This document shows, piece after piece, positions 41,690 through 50,438 of a stretch of DNA of 64,000 bases (positions are counted from its first letter, which is position 1; each line of letters starts with the position of its first letter). Made by a program: the position numbers and the translations under genes. Source of the stretch: Streptomyces albipurpureus. GTDB lineage: Bacteria > Actinomycetota > Actinomycetes > Streptomycetales > Streptomycetaceae. The notes beneath the pieces were generated by a model that saw only the letters and a list, made by a program, of their open reading frames with translations, searched no databases and was not told the origin of the DNA. The stretch is from contig NZ_JAMQAW010000099.1 in NCBI RefSeq assembly GCF_023701525.1, positions 15,892 through 79,891 of the forward strand, read 5' to 3'.

Positions 41690-43195
41690 TCAGCGGGAGT
41701 CGGCCCCGGGGTCACCCGCGCGGCCCGGGTAGGTGTGCTGCCAGGGCTGGATGTCCTCGAACACCGCACTGGCGGCGAGGACGTCGCCGTCCTGTTGCCG
41801 CCGTCCGATGATCTGCAGACCCACGGGCATGCCCTGAGCGGTGAGCCCGGCGGGGACCGAGGCGGCCGGATTCCCGGTCATGTTCATGATGTAGGTCAGA
41901 CACCAACCGAGCAGCGGGTTGACCGGCTCGCCGTTGATGTGGGAGGGGCCCTTCGTCTCACCGTCGGTCGCGTTGGTGACCGCGGTGACCCCGACGGTGG
42001 GAGTCAGCAGCAGTTGGTAGTCGGCGAACACCTTCTGTAGGACGTCGTACACATGGGAGCGCGAAGCCTGGTCCCGGGCGAGATCGAGGGCGGTCATCCG
42101 GGCACCGGCCGCCACCGACTCATGGAGTTCACGGGGCATATCGGCCGCGTGTTCGCCGAGCAGGTCCACGCCCTGGTCCTTGAGGTTGTAGACCGACTCC
42201 ATGTTCTGGACCGCGATGGTCCGGTCGAACACCTCGGTCAACTCGCGGTGGCTGAGGCCGAAGTCGATGTCGATCTTCTCAACGATCGCGCCCGCGCGTT
42301 CGAAGACCCGGACGGCCGCTTCCACGACGGCGGCGACCTCAGGGTCGACCGGGTAGGAGCCGAGGTCGGGGCTGTAGGCGATCCGCCAGTTCCGCACGTC
42401 ACGGCTGAGGAACTCGGAGAAGTCCCTGCGGGCTCCCCAACTGAAGGGATCGCGGGGGTCGGCCCCGGAAAGCGCCCCGAGGCCGACGGCGGCATCCCTG
42501 ACCGTACGGGTGATCATGCCCTCGTGGACGAAGGGGTTGACCCCGCCGAAGGCGTTGGGCCGGATGACCGCGGGGACCAGGCCCGCCGATTGCTTGAACC
42601 CGAAGACACCGCACCACGAGGAGGGGATACGGATGGAGCCACCCGCGTCGGTGCCTTCGGCGAACGGCACCATGCCGTCGGCGACCGCGGCCGCGCTGCC
42701 GCCGGAGGAGCCTCCGGCGTTCCTGGTGAGGTCGAAGGGGTTACCGGTGGGGCCGAAGAGGGGGTTGTCGGATACCCCCCGGAAGCCCAGTACGGGAGCG
42801 TTGGTCTTGCCGACGATGATCGCTCCGGCGGCCTCCATCCGCTCCGCCCAGACACAGTAGTGCTGGGGTATGTAGTCGGCGAGCGCACGGACGCCGCCCA
42901 TGGTGGAGGGCCAGCCGGGTTTGAAGTCGTAGAGGTCCTTCATCAGCGTCGGAACGCCGTGGAAGACGCCGAGTCGGGTGCTTGAGTCGGCGTTCCGCAG
43001 CGTCTTCTCGGCGGCACGCGCCCGCTCCCTCGCCTCGTCGTACCCCTTGTAGACGACCGCGTTGATCCCCGGGTTGCGCTCCTCGATCCCGGAGATCACG
43101 CTCTCCATGACCTCCACGGGTGACAGCTCGCCCCTGCGAATGCGATGTGCCAGCTCGGTGGCGGGCATAAAGCGGATGTCAGGCATGTCGCTCAT
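41690..43195 (-). CDS. Amidase-signature enzyme
   Basis: A 501-aa amidase. The catalytic triad is visible: Lys in HGVPTLMKDLYDFKPG, the cis-Ser in RNAGGSSGGSAAAVADG, and the nucleophilic Ser in EGTDAGGSIRIPSSWCG. It would hydrolyse an amide to an acid and ammonia. Its ATG overlaps the stop of the upstream amidohydrolase gene (ATGA), so both enzymes are made together. It is strikingly similar throughout to the amidase at 48.7 kb (AGAIIVGKTNAPVLGF and NPLFGPTGNPFDLTRNAGG have near-identical counterparts), indicating duplication with possible substrate division. The C-terminus (DIQPWQHTYPGRAG) is the usual family end. Confidence 0.94.
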   Translation of the reverse strand: MSDMPDIRFMPATELAHRIRRGELSPVEVMESVISGIEERNPGINAVVYKGYDEARERARAAEKTLRNADSSTRLGVFHGVPTLMKDLYDFKPGWPSTMGGVRALADYIPQHYCVWAERMEAAGAIIVGKTNAPVLGFRGVSDNPLFGPTGNPFDLTRNAGGSSGGSAAAVADGMVPFAEGTDAGGSIRIPSSWCGVFGFKQSAGLVPAVIRPNAFGGVNPFVHEGMITRTVRDAAVGLGALSGADPRDPFSWGARRDFSEFLSRDVRNWRIAYSPDLGSYPVDPEVAAVVEAAVRVFERAGAIVEKIDIDFGLSHRELTEVFDRTIAVQNMESVYNLKDQGVDLLGEHAADMPRELHESVAAGARMTALDLARDQASRSHVYDVLQKVFADYQLLLTPTVGVTAVTNATDGETKGPSHINGEPVNPLLGWCLTYIMNMTGNPAASVPAGLTAQGMPVGLQIIGRRQQDGDVLAASAVFEDIQPWQHTYPGRAGDPGADSR

Positions 43196-44994
43196 CGGTT
43201 CTCCAGGTGCTGGGCGAGGACATCGTCTCCGAGGACGGCCTTGCCGTCGATCATGGTGACAAGAACGTCGATGTCCTTGATGGCGTCTTCCGGGCAGGTC
43301 ATGGGGTCGTCCGAGAGGACGATCAGGTCGGCGAACTTGCCTACCTCGACGGAACCCAACTCATCCTCTTTGAAGAGGGCGTGGGCGCCATGGGTGGTGA
43401 AGAGGCGGATGGCCTCTTCACGGGTGACGCTCTGGTGTGCTCCGAAGACCTCCCCGGTGAGGCCGGACTGTCTGGCGATGGACTGCCAGACGGTGAACAT
43501 GTTGTTCATCGGGCCCCAGTCCGTCTCCTGGCAGACGGGGACTCCGGCGTCGAGCCACCAGCGCAGCGGAATACCGTTCTCGGAGAACTCCCCGCCCCCG
43601 AGCCGGTCGACGAAGACTTCGGAGACCTTGCCCCACAGGAAGTTGGTCGTGGTCGTCGGGACGACGCCGAGTCGTGCGAACTCGGCGATCTGCGAGCGGG
43701 AGGGGAACTCGCAGTGCTCCAGCACATACCGGCGGTCGCCGATCGGGAATTCCTTGTCTGCCGCGTTGAAGGCGTCGAGAACGATTTGGATGGCGCGGGT
43801 GCCGGTCGCCGCCGTGTGGACGCGGACGCCATGCTTGGCCGCGAGGCGGATGATGGCGTTGTAGGTGTCCACGGGAATCAGCGGATCGGGGTTGATCATG
43901 GTTCCGTCGGGGCCCCGGTACGGCTGGTGGGAGACTCCGGTCCCGTGCCAGTGCGGGCCGTCGACGCCCACGCTGACGCCGACGAGACCGAGGTGGTCAT
44001 TGCCGAATCCCTCCTTCCCGCTGAAGGCGACCGTGCTGATCAGCCGCTCGGCTTCGTCCAGGGAGAGCGAGCCGTCGACCTCGTGGGCGTAGAAGATGCG
44101 TAGTGGGAGATCGAGCTCGGCGAAGGCACGAAGTTCCTCGGGCCGGGTGAGGTGGTTCTCCAGCAGTGTGGTGGTGCCGCGGGCGAGGAAGTCCGGTGCC
44201 ATCATCCGGATGCCCTCGCGGATCGACTCGAAGGTCGTCGGCGGTAGGAAGGGGGTGATCCGCTCATAGAAGCGGGAGGGGTTGTAGATCGGCTGCATAT
44301 TGCGCAACTCGCCGGTGGGAATCCCGGTTTCCCGCTCCCTCACCACCTCGATGCCGTCGAGCCAGTAGGCATCGGCCGTGACCGAAACGCCCTCACCGCC
44401 GTCACCGGCCAGAACGTCGGCGAGGGAGCCACCGTCCAACAGGCCGGCTGTGCGCAGGGCGAGGGTGTTGAAGATCGCGCTGTTGGGGACCCGGTTGGTG
44501 GGCGCGGTGATGTAGACGGGGTGGTCCGGTGCGACGGCGTCGAGGTCGTGCCGGTTGGGCAGACGGCCGTCCGAGAGGCACTCAGGAACGCGGAAGAAGT
44601 AGGGGTGGTCGCCGACCGGAGTGGTGACAATGGCCTGACCGGCCGGCGTTGCGGCGGCCAGTTCGCCGATACGGGCGCAGATCTCGGCGATGGAACCAGC
44701 GCCGTCCAGATTGAGCAGGTGCTTCTCCTGGCCGAAGAGGCCGAGGTGCCCATGGGTGTCGATGAATCCGGGCAGTACGGTCTTGCCGTCGAGGTCGACG
44801 ACCCGGGTGCCAGGACCGATGTGGCCACGCACCTCCTCGTCCGTCCCCACGGCAACGATCCGGCCGCCGGTCACGGCCACCGCCCGTGCCGAGCTGAAGT
44901 CGGCGTCGACGGTGAGGACATTGGCATTGACCAGTACGGTCTCGGCGGGAGTCCGGGCTCCGCCGCCCTGCTGAGCGGCTGATGGTCTGGACAT
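43192..44994 (-). CDS. YtcJ-like amidohydrolase (amidohydrolase family 3)
   Basis: A 600-aa metal-dependent hydrolase. The N-terminal strands (VLVNANVLTVDADFSSARAV, VDLDGKTVLPGFIDTHGHLG) carry the HxH metal site. Later motifs include VGVSVGVDGPHWHGTG, VRVHTAATGTRAIQIVLDAF (His), VLEHCEFPS (His), and the C-terminal GSVEVGKFADLIVLSDDP composite strand. YtcJ/NfdA-type members hydrolyse N-acyl or cyclic amide bonds such as N-substituted formamides. It is the first gene of an operon with the downstream amidase (4-nt overlap), so the pair may act one after the other. The start MSRPSAAQ is at 44994; only a weak CAGGTCATGCC precedes it. Confidence 0.92.
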   Translation of the reverse strand: MSRPSAAQQGGGARTPAETVLVNANVLTVDADFSSARAVAVTGGRIVAVGTDEEVRGHIGPGTRVVDLDGKTVLPGFIDTHGHLGLFGQEKHLLNLDGAGSIAEICARIGELAAATPAGQAIVTTPVGDHPYFFRVPECLSDGRLPNRHDLDAVAPDHPVYITAPTNRVPNSAIFNTLALRTAGLLDGGSLADVLAGDGGEGVSVTADAYWLDGIEVVRERETGIPTGELRNMQPIYNPSRFYERITPFLPPTTFESIREGIRMMAPDFLARGTTTLLENHLTRPEELRAFAELDLPLRIFYAHEVDGSLSLDEAERLISTVAFSGKEGFGNDHLGLVGVSVGVDGPHWHGTGVSHQPYRGPDGTMINPDPLIPVDTYNAIIRLAAKHGVRVHTAATGTRAIQIVLDAFNAADKEFPIGDRRYVLEHCEFPSRSQIAEFARLGVVPTTTTNFLWGKVSEVFVDRLGGGEFSENGIPLRWWLDAGVPVCQETDWGPMNNMFTVWQSIARQSGLTGEVFGAHQSVTREEAIRLFTTHGAHALFKEDELGSVEVGKFADLIVLSDDPMTCPEDAIKDIDVLVTMIDGKAVLGDDVLAQHLENR

Positions 44995-45397
44995 GGCATG
45001 ACCTGCTTTCTACGGGGAGGAGGAGCGGTTCATCCGGCTGCGGGCGTCCGGGACACGGCGCCGACCGGATGGCCGGTGGCACCTCCGCCATGACGACGGG
45101 GGTGGGGCCAGCAGAGATACGGCTGGGCCGGGCCGGCTCAGGCCCCGACGGGACCGCTCTTCGCCACAGGGGAGGCGGGAGGCCGCATGGGGCTCGTCGT
45201 ACGGGTGCCGATACCTTCGATGGCCATCTCGGGCATCTCCTTGCTCCGGGGACCTGGCGACAGCACTGCGGCGAACCGGTTCAGGTTCAAAGATCCAAGC
45301 AAAAACAGGGTTATTGATTGCACCTATTTAGAGGTTGCCTAGGAGGAGAACCTCGTGTCAATCCCCCTTGGACTCCTTTTTGGTTATACTCGTTGTC
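44995..45397. promoter_or_regulatory. Divergent control region, amidohydrolase operon and FadR-type regulator
   Basis: A 403-bp gap, noticeably A/T-rich after 45290. A TATTGATT element (45312-45319) recurs before the VOC gene (47892-47899). A TATACT -10 box (45385-45390) lies only 7 nt before the regulator's ATG at 45398 and no SD is visible, so that mRNA is probably leaderless. These elements are candidate operators for the FadR-type protein. No gene is supported. Confidence 0.45.
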
Positions 45398-46105
45398 ATG
45401 GCGTTGCCTGGAAAGGCCCCCAAGGCCGACACTCTCGCCCACTCCATCGAGGACCTCATCGCCCGTCGGCATCTGACCCCGGGCGACCACATAGCGACCA
45501 AGGACGAACTGCGCCGCGAGAGCGGTGTCGCTCGCGCGACGGTCAATGAAGCGGTCAGGCTGCTCCAGGCCCGAGGCCGCGTCGTCCTGCGCCCCGGCCC
45601 TGGGGGCGGACTGTTCGTCGCCCCGACCGACCCCGTGGTCCGGCTCGGGCAGACCCTCCTCACCGTCCACAGCGAACCAGTCAGCGTCATCGACGCGGTC
45701 AGCGTGCGCAACGCTCTGGAACCCGTCATCGCGGAAGAGGCGGCCCGCTTCCGCGGCGCCCGTGACATCGCCGATCTGCGCGTACTGATCGACGCCCTGT
45801 CGGACGTCGTCGGCGAGCCGGGGCGTTTCCTCCGGGTCAACTGGCGTCTGCATGAACGGATCGCCCGGATATCGCGCAATCACATCGCGCGCACCATGTA
45901 CCTGGGACTCGTGGAGTTCATCCAGGACCAGGCGGTTGACGTGGTGTCGGACATGTCGCTGAAGGAGCATCGCCAGTACAAGAAGCACCGCCTCGACATC
46001 CACATCGACCTGGTGCAGGCGATCATCGCCGGTGATCCCGGGGCGGCGGTCGACGCGGCCAAGCGCCATGCGCTCCAACCGATCGGCAGCCCGGCCAAGG
46101 GCTAG
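45398..46105 (+). CDS. FadR-subfamily GntR regulator
   Basis: A 235-aa protein. Residues 10-75 form a GntR winged helix (ADTLAHSIEDLIARRHLTPG, ATKDELRRESGVARATVNEA, GRVVLRPGPGGGLFVAP). Residues 90-230 form an all-helical FCD ligand domain (IDAVSVRNALEPVIAEEAAR, WRLHERIARISRNHIARTMY, HIDLVQAIIAGDPGAAVDAA with candidate metal-binding His). FCD regulators commonly repress catabolic operons until a pathway acid binds. Its central position between the amidohydrolase/amidase and FAH/VOC genes makes it the probable regulator of the whole cluster. The ATG has no SD but a TATACT box 7 nt upstream. Confidence 0.9.
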   Translation: MALPGKAPKADTLAHSIEDLIARRHLTPGDHIATKDELRRESGVARATVNEAVRLLQARGRVVLRPGPGGGLFVAPTDPVVRLGQTLLTVHSEPVSVIDAVSVRNALEPVIAEEAARFRGARDIADLRVLIDALSDVVGEPGRFLRVNWRLHERIARISRNHIARTMYLGLVEFIQDQAVDVVSDMSLKEHRQYKKHRLDIHIDLVQAIIAGDPGAAVDAAKRHALQPIGSPAKG

Positions 46106-46393
46106 ACCCCGGGTCTCCCCTCGCCGGCGATCGCAACGCCCCGGGACGGGGCACGGTCACCGACCCGCCACACCTTCCTGGGCTGCTCCTTGTGTGGATG
46201 GCCGCCGACCGCATCCTGAGTGGTTCGGCAGCAGGCCTGGAGATGGCCGGCGGGTGGTTGGGGCGCGTGGGACGGAGCGCCCCGCATGGCGCGCTCCGTC
46301 CCAGCAGCGGCATCAGGCTTCGGCGGTCCGTCGCCGATTCACCCGGCCACCACCGACCCGGGCAGTTCACCAGGCCGGCCAGCCCGCCAGTGG

Positions 46394-47233
46394 TTACGGG
46401 CGGCCCGCCGGTCCCACAACGGGGTTGCGAAGCACACCGACACCGTCGATCTCGACCTCGACGACGTCCCCCGGAGTGAGGAGCACCGGCGGCTTGCGGA
46501 TAAAGCCGACTCCGGCCGGGGTGCCGGTGGCGACCACATCGCCCGGGCGCAGGGTGGTGGTCTGGGAGATGTAGGAGAGGATCCGGCCGACCGAGAAGAT
46601 CATCTCTGAGGTGTCGCCGGACTGCATGACCTCGCCGTTGACCCGGGCGACCACCTTGCGGCCACTCCATCCGTCGGGTCCGCCCCATTCGTCGGCGGTC
46701 ACCACGACGGGGCCGATCGGGCCACTGCGGTCGGGGTTCTTGCCCAGGGTCCACTGGGTGGTGTCGAACTGCCGCTTGCGGGCACTGACATCGTTGAAAC
46801 AGGTGAAGCCGAGCACCCCGCCCAAGGCCTCCTCCTCGGAGGCGTCGGTCAACGTCCTACCGATGATGACCGCCAGTTCGGCCTCCCAGTCGAGACCGGG
46901 CTCGCACGCCGGTACGGGAACCTCGTCACCGTCGCAGACCAGGGTGGACTCCCAACGGCCGAACACCGTCGGGTAGTCGGGGACCGGGACATCGGCCTCC
47001 TCAGCGTGCGCCCGATAGTTGAGCCCCACGCAGAGCACCTTCGCGGTCGCCGGAACGGGGGGTGCGAACTCCGCCGGCTTCTCCGGCGTCGCTGGCGCCC
47101 GACGAGCGGACTCCAACGCGCCGGCGGGGTCGCTGTAGAAGGTGTCGGCGGGAGCGATGCGGGACACCATTCCCGTCGAATCGACAGCACCGATCCAGCG
47201 GTCGCGCCCGTCCTTGAAGCCGATGAGCCTCAT
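46394..47233 (-). CDS. Fumarylacetoacetate hydrolase-family enzyme
   Basis: A 279-aa FAH-fold enzyme from the ATG at 47233 (a TTG one codon upstream is possible). Core motifs are KVLCVGLNYRAHAEEAD, then FGRWESTLVCDGD, PGLDWEAELAVIIGRTL (metal-binding Glu residues), GFTCFNDVSARKRQ (Asp) and LRPGDVVATGTPAGVGFIRK. FAH-family enzymes split or decarboxylate 2-oxo/1,3-diketo acids and often act after aromatic ring cleavage. The next gene upstream on the strand encodes a VOC protein, consistent with a ring-cleavage branch. Exact reaction is unassigned. Confidence 0.9.
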   Translation of the reverse strand: MRLIGFKDGRDRWIGAVDSTGMVSRIAPADTFYSDPAGALESARRAPATPEKPAEFAPPVPATAKVLCVGLNYRAHAEEADVPVPDYPTVFGRWESTLVCDGDEVPVPACEPGLDWEAELAVIIGRTLTDASEEEALGGVLGFTCFNDVSARKRQFDTTQWTLGKNPDRSGPIGPVVVTADEWGGPDGWSGRKVVARVNGEVMQSGDTSEMIFSVGRILSYISQTTTLRPGDVVATGTPAGVGFIRKPPVLLTPGDVVEVEIDGVGVLRNPVVGPAGRP

Positions 47234-47335
47234 CAATCGTGCCCTTCTCAGTAGAGGAAGAAGAATGTGTGCGCGCCATCGCGCGGCCGCCGGAGGGGAG
47301 CCAGGGAAGCAGACGCCGGTGCCCTCCGTCGTGGA

Positions 47336-47872
47336 TCAGGACCCCTCGGAGCCGACGTCAATGCCACTGAGCAGCCGGGTGTCGACATAGCCGTCCTCGC
47401 CGTGCTCAGCGACGGAGAGCCGCACCTGCTCAACGAGCTCGGCCGCAGGGCGCGTGAAGTCAAGCGCCTCCAGATATCCCTGCTTGGCCTTGAGCCCCGT
47501 GGGCCAGTAGACCTCGCACCGGTTCCCGTCGGGGTCGAAGAAGTACACCCCGATCGCGTTTCCGTGCGTGACCGTGTACTCGATGCGGACGCCGTGCTCA
47601 AGGAAGCGCGCGTAGTACTCCAGCACGTCCTCAAGGGTGGGACAGCGGAAGGAGATCTGCTGGAGCCACAGCTCCTCCTCCCCCACCGTACGGCCGCCGC
47701 AAAGGAGTACCTCATGGTGCTCGACCTCGGGTCGGGAGCTGAGGAACACCATGCCGTGAGCGGAGTCGTCGTCGGTGACCTGAAGCCCGAGGACGTCGCG
47801 GTAGAAGGCCAGGGAACGGTCCATGTCCCGAACATGGACACCGATGTGAGCCAGTCGTTCGATCTTCGCCAT
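47336..47872 (-). CDS. VOC-family metalloenzyme (extradiol-dioxygenase-like)
   Basis: A 178-aa vicinal-oxygen-chelate protein with two beta-alpha-beta-beta-beta modules. Metal ligand candidates are His in RLAHIGVHVRDMDRSLAFY, His in PEVEHHEVLLCGG and Glu in FDPDGNRCEVYWPTG. The C-terminal part (KQGYLEALDFTRPAAELVEQ) extends beyond a minimal VOC fold. The MAKIERLAH start at 47872 was chosen over an earlier in-frame GTG because this is where similarity begins. Neighbouring FAH, RidA-like and amidase genes suggest a ring-cleavage or isomerase role in the same pathway. Confidence 0.87.
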   Translation of the reverse strand: MAKIERLAHIGVHVRDMDRSLAFYRDVLGLQVTDDDSAHGMVFLSSRPEVEHHEVLLCGGRTVGEEELWLQQISFRCPTLEDVLEYYARFLEHGVRIEYTVTHGNAIGVYFFDPDGNRCEVYWPTGLKAKQGYLEALDFTRPAAELVEQVRLSVAEHGEDGYVDTRLLSGIDVGSEGS

Positions 47873-47891
47873 GAGAACCAACCTAAAGGTC

Positions 47892-47958
47892 TATTGATTA
47901 GGCTTGATTAGTCTCATAGTCGCGCTAGGCATTGTCAATGACTGCTAATGAATATACT
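47892..47958. promoter_or_regulatory. A/T-rich divergent operator/promoter with 10-bp-phased repeats
   Basis: TTGATTAG occurs twice, at 47894-47901 and 47904-47911, exactly one helical turn apart. The element TATTGATT (47892-47899) is shared with the region upstream of the FadR-type gene. A TATACT -10 box (47953-47958) with TTGTCA (47932-47937, 15-bp spacer) could serve the RidA-like gene. This is the natural place for the FadR-type regulator to act on both directions. Confidence 0.45.
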
Positions 47959-48007
47959 TTTTCCAGTGTCCTCATGAACCGAACGCCATCAGGAGAGGTC
48001 CTCAACC

Positions 48008-48400
48008 GTGACGCGCAGACTGGTCAATCCCCCCGAAATGCACCCCGCGACCAGCTACAGCCATCTGGCCGTAGCCCAGGGGCACACCCTGGTGTTCATC
48101 GCCGGTCAGGTCGCGCTCGACGCCGACATGAACGTCGTCGGGCCGGGTGATCTCCGCAAGCAGATCGAGGTGACCATGGCCAATCTGAAGCTGGCGATGG
48201 ACGCCGCCGGAGTCGGCTGGGATGACATCGTGCGCCGAACGATCTACACCACGCGCCCGCACGACCTCCAGACCATCACCTCGACCATCCGCGAGGCCAC
48301 CCAAGGCGCGGCCAACCCACCGCAGACGATCGTCGGCGTGACCGGGCTGGCGCTGCCGGACCTGATGGTGGAGATCGAATGCACGGCCGTACTGAGCTGA
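48008..48400 (+). CDS. RidA-family protein lacking the key Arg
   Basis: A 130-aa RidA-like protein (SHLAVAQGHTLVFIAGQVAL, LRKQIEVTMANLKLAMDAAG, IVRRTIYTTRPHDL, TIVGVTGLALPDLMVEIECT). The position normally occupied by Arg of the enamine deaminases (before the VGV strand) is Gln here (NPPQTIVGV), so it may belong to a different Rid subfamily. In aromatic pathways, RidA relatives serve as 2-aminomuconate deaminases, and the nearby VOC and FAH genes fit such a role loosely. The GTG start follows an AGGAGAGG SD. The amidase gene downstream lies in the same direction. Confidence 0.85.
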   Translation: MTRRLVNPPEMHPATSYSHLAVAQGHTLVFIAGQVALDADMNVVGPGDLRKQIEVTMANLKLAMDAAGVGWDDIVRRTIYTTRPHDLQTITSTIREATQGAANPPQTIVGVTGLALPDLMVEIECTAVLS

Positions 48401-48437
48401 GCTGCCGTACTGCGCTGAGCCGTACTGAGCTGAGCTG
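48386..48437. repeat. Short imperfect tandem repeats at the RidA stop codon
   Basis: Three copies of a GCCGTACTGNGCTGAGC unit start at 48386, 48404 and 48419. The first includes the RidA stop codon. Probably slippage-derived, with no visible function. Confidence 0.7.
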
Positions 48438-48656
48438 AGGACGCCGGGCCGGGCCGCTGCGGACCCGGCCCGGCGGACACCCCAGGCGCATTCAGCATGC
48501 CCGCTGACAGCGTCACACCCCGGGGCGCAACCGGGGTGCACGCACCCCGCAACACACCTGATGGAACATCATCTGCCGTCGAGTCGCCCAACGGCCATGA
48601 CATGCGCCACCGCCGCGCATCTGCCCGGGGCCTCTTCATACTCCCGCGGAGCCGCC

Positions 48657-50192
48657 ATGACCGCTGCCCCACAAGACATCCACCTCACTTCGGCGACCGA
48701 GCTGGCCCGGCTGATCCGACGCCGGGAACTGTCGCCCGTAGAGCTGATGGAAGGCGTCATCGACCGTATCGAAGAGCGGAATCCGCTGGTCAACGCCTTC
48801 GTCTATCAGGGGTTCGACCAAGCCAGGGAACGAGCCAGGAACGCGGAACGGATGGTGCTCAACGGTGCGGAGCTCGGAGCCCTGCACGGAGTGCCGACGG
48901 CGATGAAGGACCTCTACGACTTCAAGCCCGGCTGGATCTCCACCCTGGGCGGGGTACGCGCCCTGGCCGGCAATGTGTCGGACGGCTACTGCGTGTGGGC
49001 GGAACGGATGGAGCAGGCCGGCGCCATCATCGTGGGCAAGACCAACAGCCCGGTGCTGGGGTTCGGCGGCCTCACGGACAACCCTCTGTTCGGTCCCACG
49101 GCCAATCCGTTCGACCTCTCCCGCAATGCGGGAGGCTCCTCCGGCGGTAGCGCGGCAGCGGTCGCCGACGGGATGGTCCCCTTCGCTGAAGGTACCGACG
49201 CCGGCGGGTCCATCCGCACACCCTCGGCCTGGTGCGGGGTGTACGGCCTCAAGCCCTCCGCAGGGCGGGTCCCAGCGGTCAAGCGCCCCAACGCCTTCGG
49301 CGCGACCAACCCGTTCACCCATGAAGGCGTGATCACCAGGAATGTCCGGGACGCCGCTGTCGGGCTCGGAATCCTGTCCGGCGTTGATGCCCGCGACCCC
49401 TTCAGTGTCGGTGGGCCGACCGACTTCACACCGGACCTCCACCGTGATGTCCGCGGCTGGCGCATCGCCTTCAGCCCGGACTTCGGTGGCTACCCGATCA
49501 CTCCCGAGGTCGCCGCCGTCGTCGAGCGGGCCGCGGCCCGGTTCGAGCGCGCGGGGGCCACCGTCGAGCGGGTGGACCTCGATCTGGGGCTGCACCACCG
49601 GGAACTGAGCGAACTGTTCAACCGGATCATCGCCGTGCAGTATGTGGAGGCGACCGAGCACTTGAAGGCGAGCGGCATCGACCTGCTCGCCGAGCACCCG
49701 GATGACCTTCCTCCCGCGCTGCGCGAGTGCATCGTCAAGGGACTCCGTCTCACGGCACCTGACATAGCGCTGGACCAGCGGTTGCGCTCACAGATCTATG
49801 ACACCGTGCAGGACGTCTTCCATGACCACCGTCTCCTCATCACACCGACCGGCGGGACCACGGCCGTCCCCAACGCGACGACGCGGGGCACCACCATGGG
49901 CCCCGAGTACATCAACGGCGAAGCAGTCGACCGGTACCGCGGCTGGTGCCTCACCTACCTGATCAACTTGACCGGGCATCCAGCGGCCTCCATACCCGCC
50001 GGACTCACCGGCGGGGGGCTCCCCGTGGGGCTTCAACTGATCGGCCGGCGCCACCACGACGGGGACGTCATCGCCGCGAGCTCGGTGTTCGAGGAGCTCC
50101 AGCCGTGGCACCACACCTACCCGGCACACCCCACACGGTCGCCCCGCTCCACCGCGGCGGCGGCCGCACCCGCCCGAGCCAGGCCGGCGTAA
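48657..50192 (+). CDS. Amidase-signature enzyme, paralogue of the 41.7-kb amidase
   Basis: A 511-aa amidase from the ATG at 48657 (MTAAPQDIHLTSATELARLI). Catalytic Lys is in HGVPTAMKDLYDFKPG, cis-Ser in RNAGGSSGGSAAAVADG, and nucleophile Ser in EGTDAGGSIRTPSAWCG. It is very similar along its length to the amidase at 41.7 kb, so the two are recent duplicates in opposite directions flanking the cluster. The SD is weak (GCGGAG). It is probably cotranscribed with the RidA-like gene 256 bp upstream, or has its own promoter in that gap. It would release ammonia from an amide intermediate. Confidence 0.93.
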   Translation: MTAAPQDIHLTSATELARLIRRRELSPVELMEGVIDRIEERNPLVNAFVYQGFDQARERARNAERMVLNGAELGALHGVPTAMKDLYDFKPGWISTLGGVRALAGNVSDGYCVWAERMEQAGAIIVGKTNSPVLGFGGLTDNPLFGPTANPFDLSRNAGGSSGGSAAAVADGMVPFAEGTDAGGSIRTPSAWCGVYGLKPSAGRVPAVKRPNAFGATNPFTHEGVITRNVRDAAVGLGILSGVDARDPFSVGGPTDFTPDLHRDVRGWRIAFSPDFGGYPITPEVAAVVERAAARFERAGATVERVDLDLGLHHRELSELFNRIIAVQYVEATEHLKASGIDLLAEHPDDLPPALRECIVKGLRLTAPDIALDQRLRSQIYDTVQDVFHDHRLLITPTGGTTAVPNATTRGTTMGPEYINGEAVDRYRGWCLTYLINLTGHPAASIPAGLTGGGLPVGLQLIGRRHHDGDVIAASSVFEELQPWHHTYPAHPTRSPRSTAAAAAPARARPA

Positions 50193-50438
50193 CGGCCGTT
50201 CACACGCACTGCTCCGGCCCTCACACATGACGCTCGTTCGACACCGCGAGGGAGCCGATCGGTCCCTCGGCGTCCCAAGCCGCCGGTGGTCATGACCCCA
50301 ATGGCCGCGGCGAATGGTCGTAAGAAGTGGCCGCCCCGCCAGGAATCCGGCCGGCCGGGTAGCGATGAGTTCCGGACGGCACGACGGTCCAAACAGAGAA
50401 GACGGAGAACCGCAGCACCGACGACAAGGGGAAATGCC

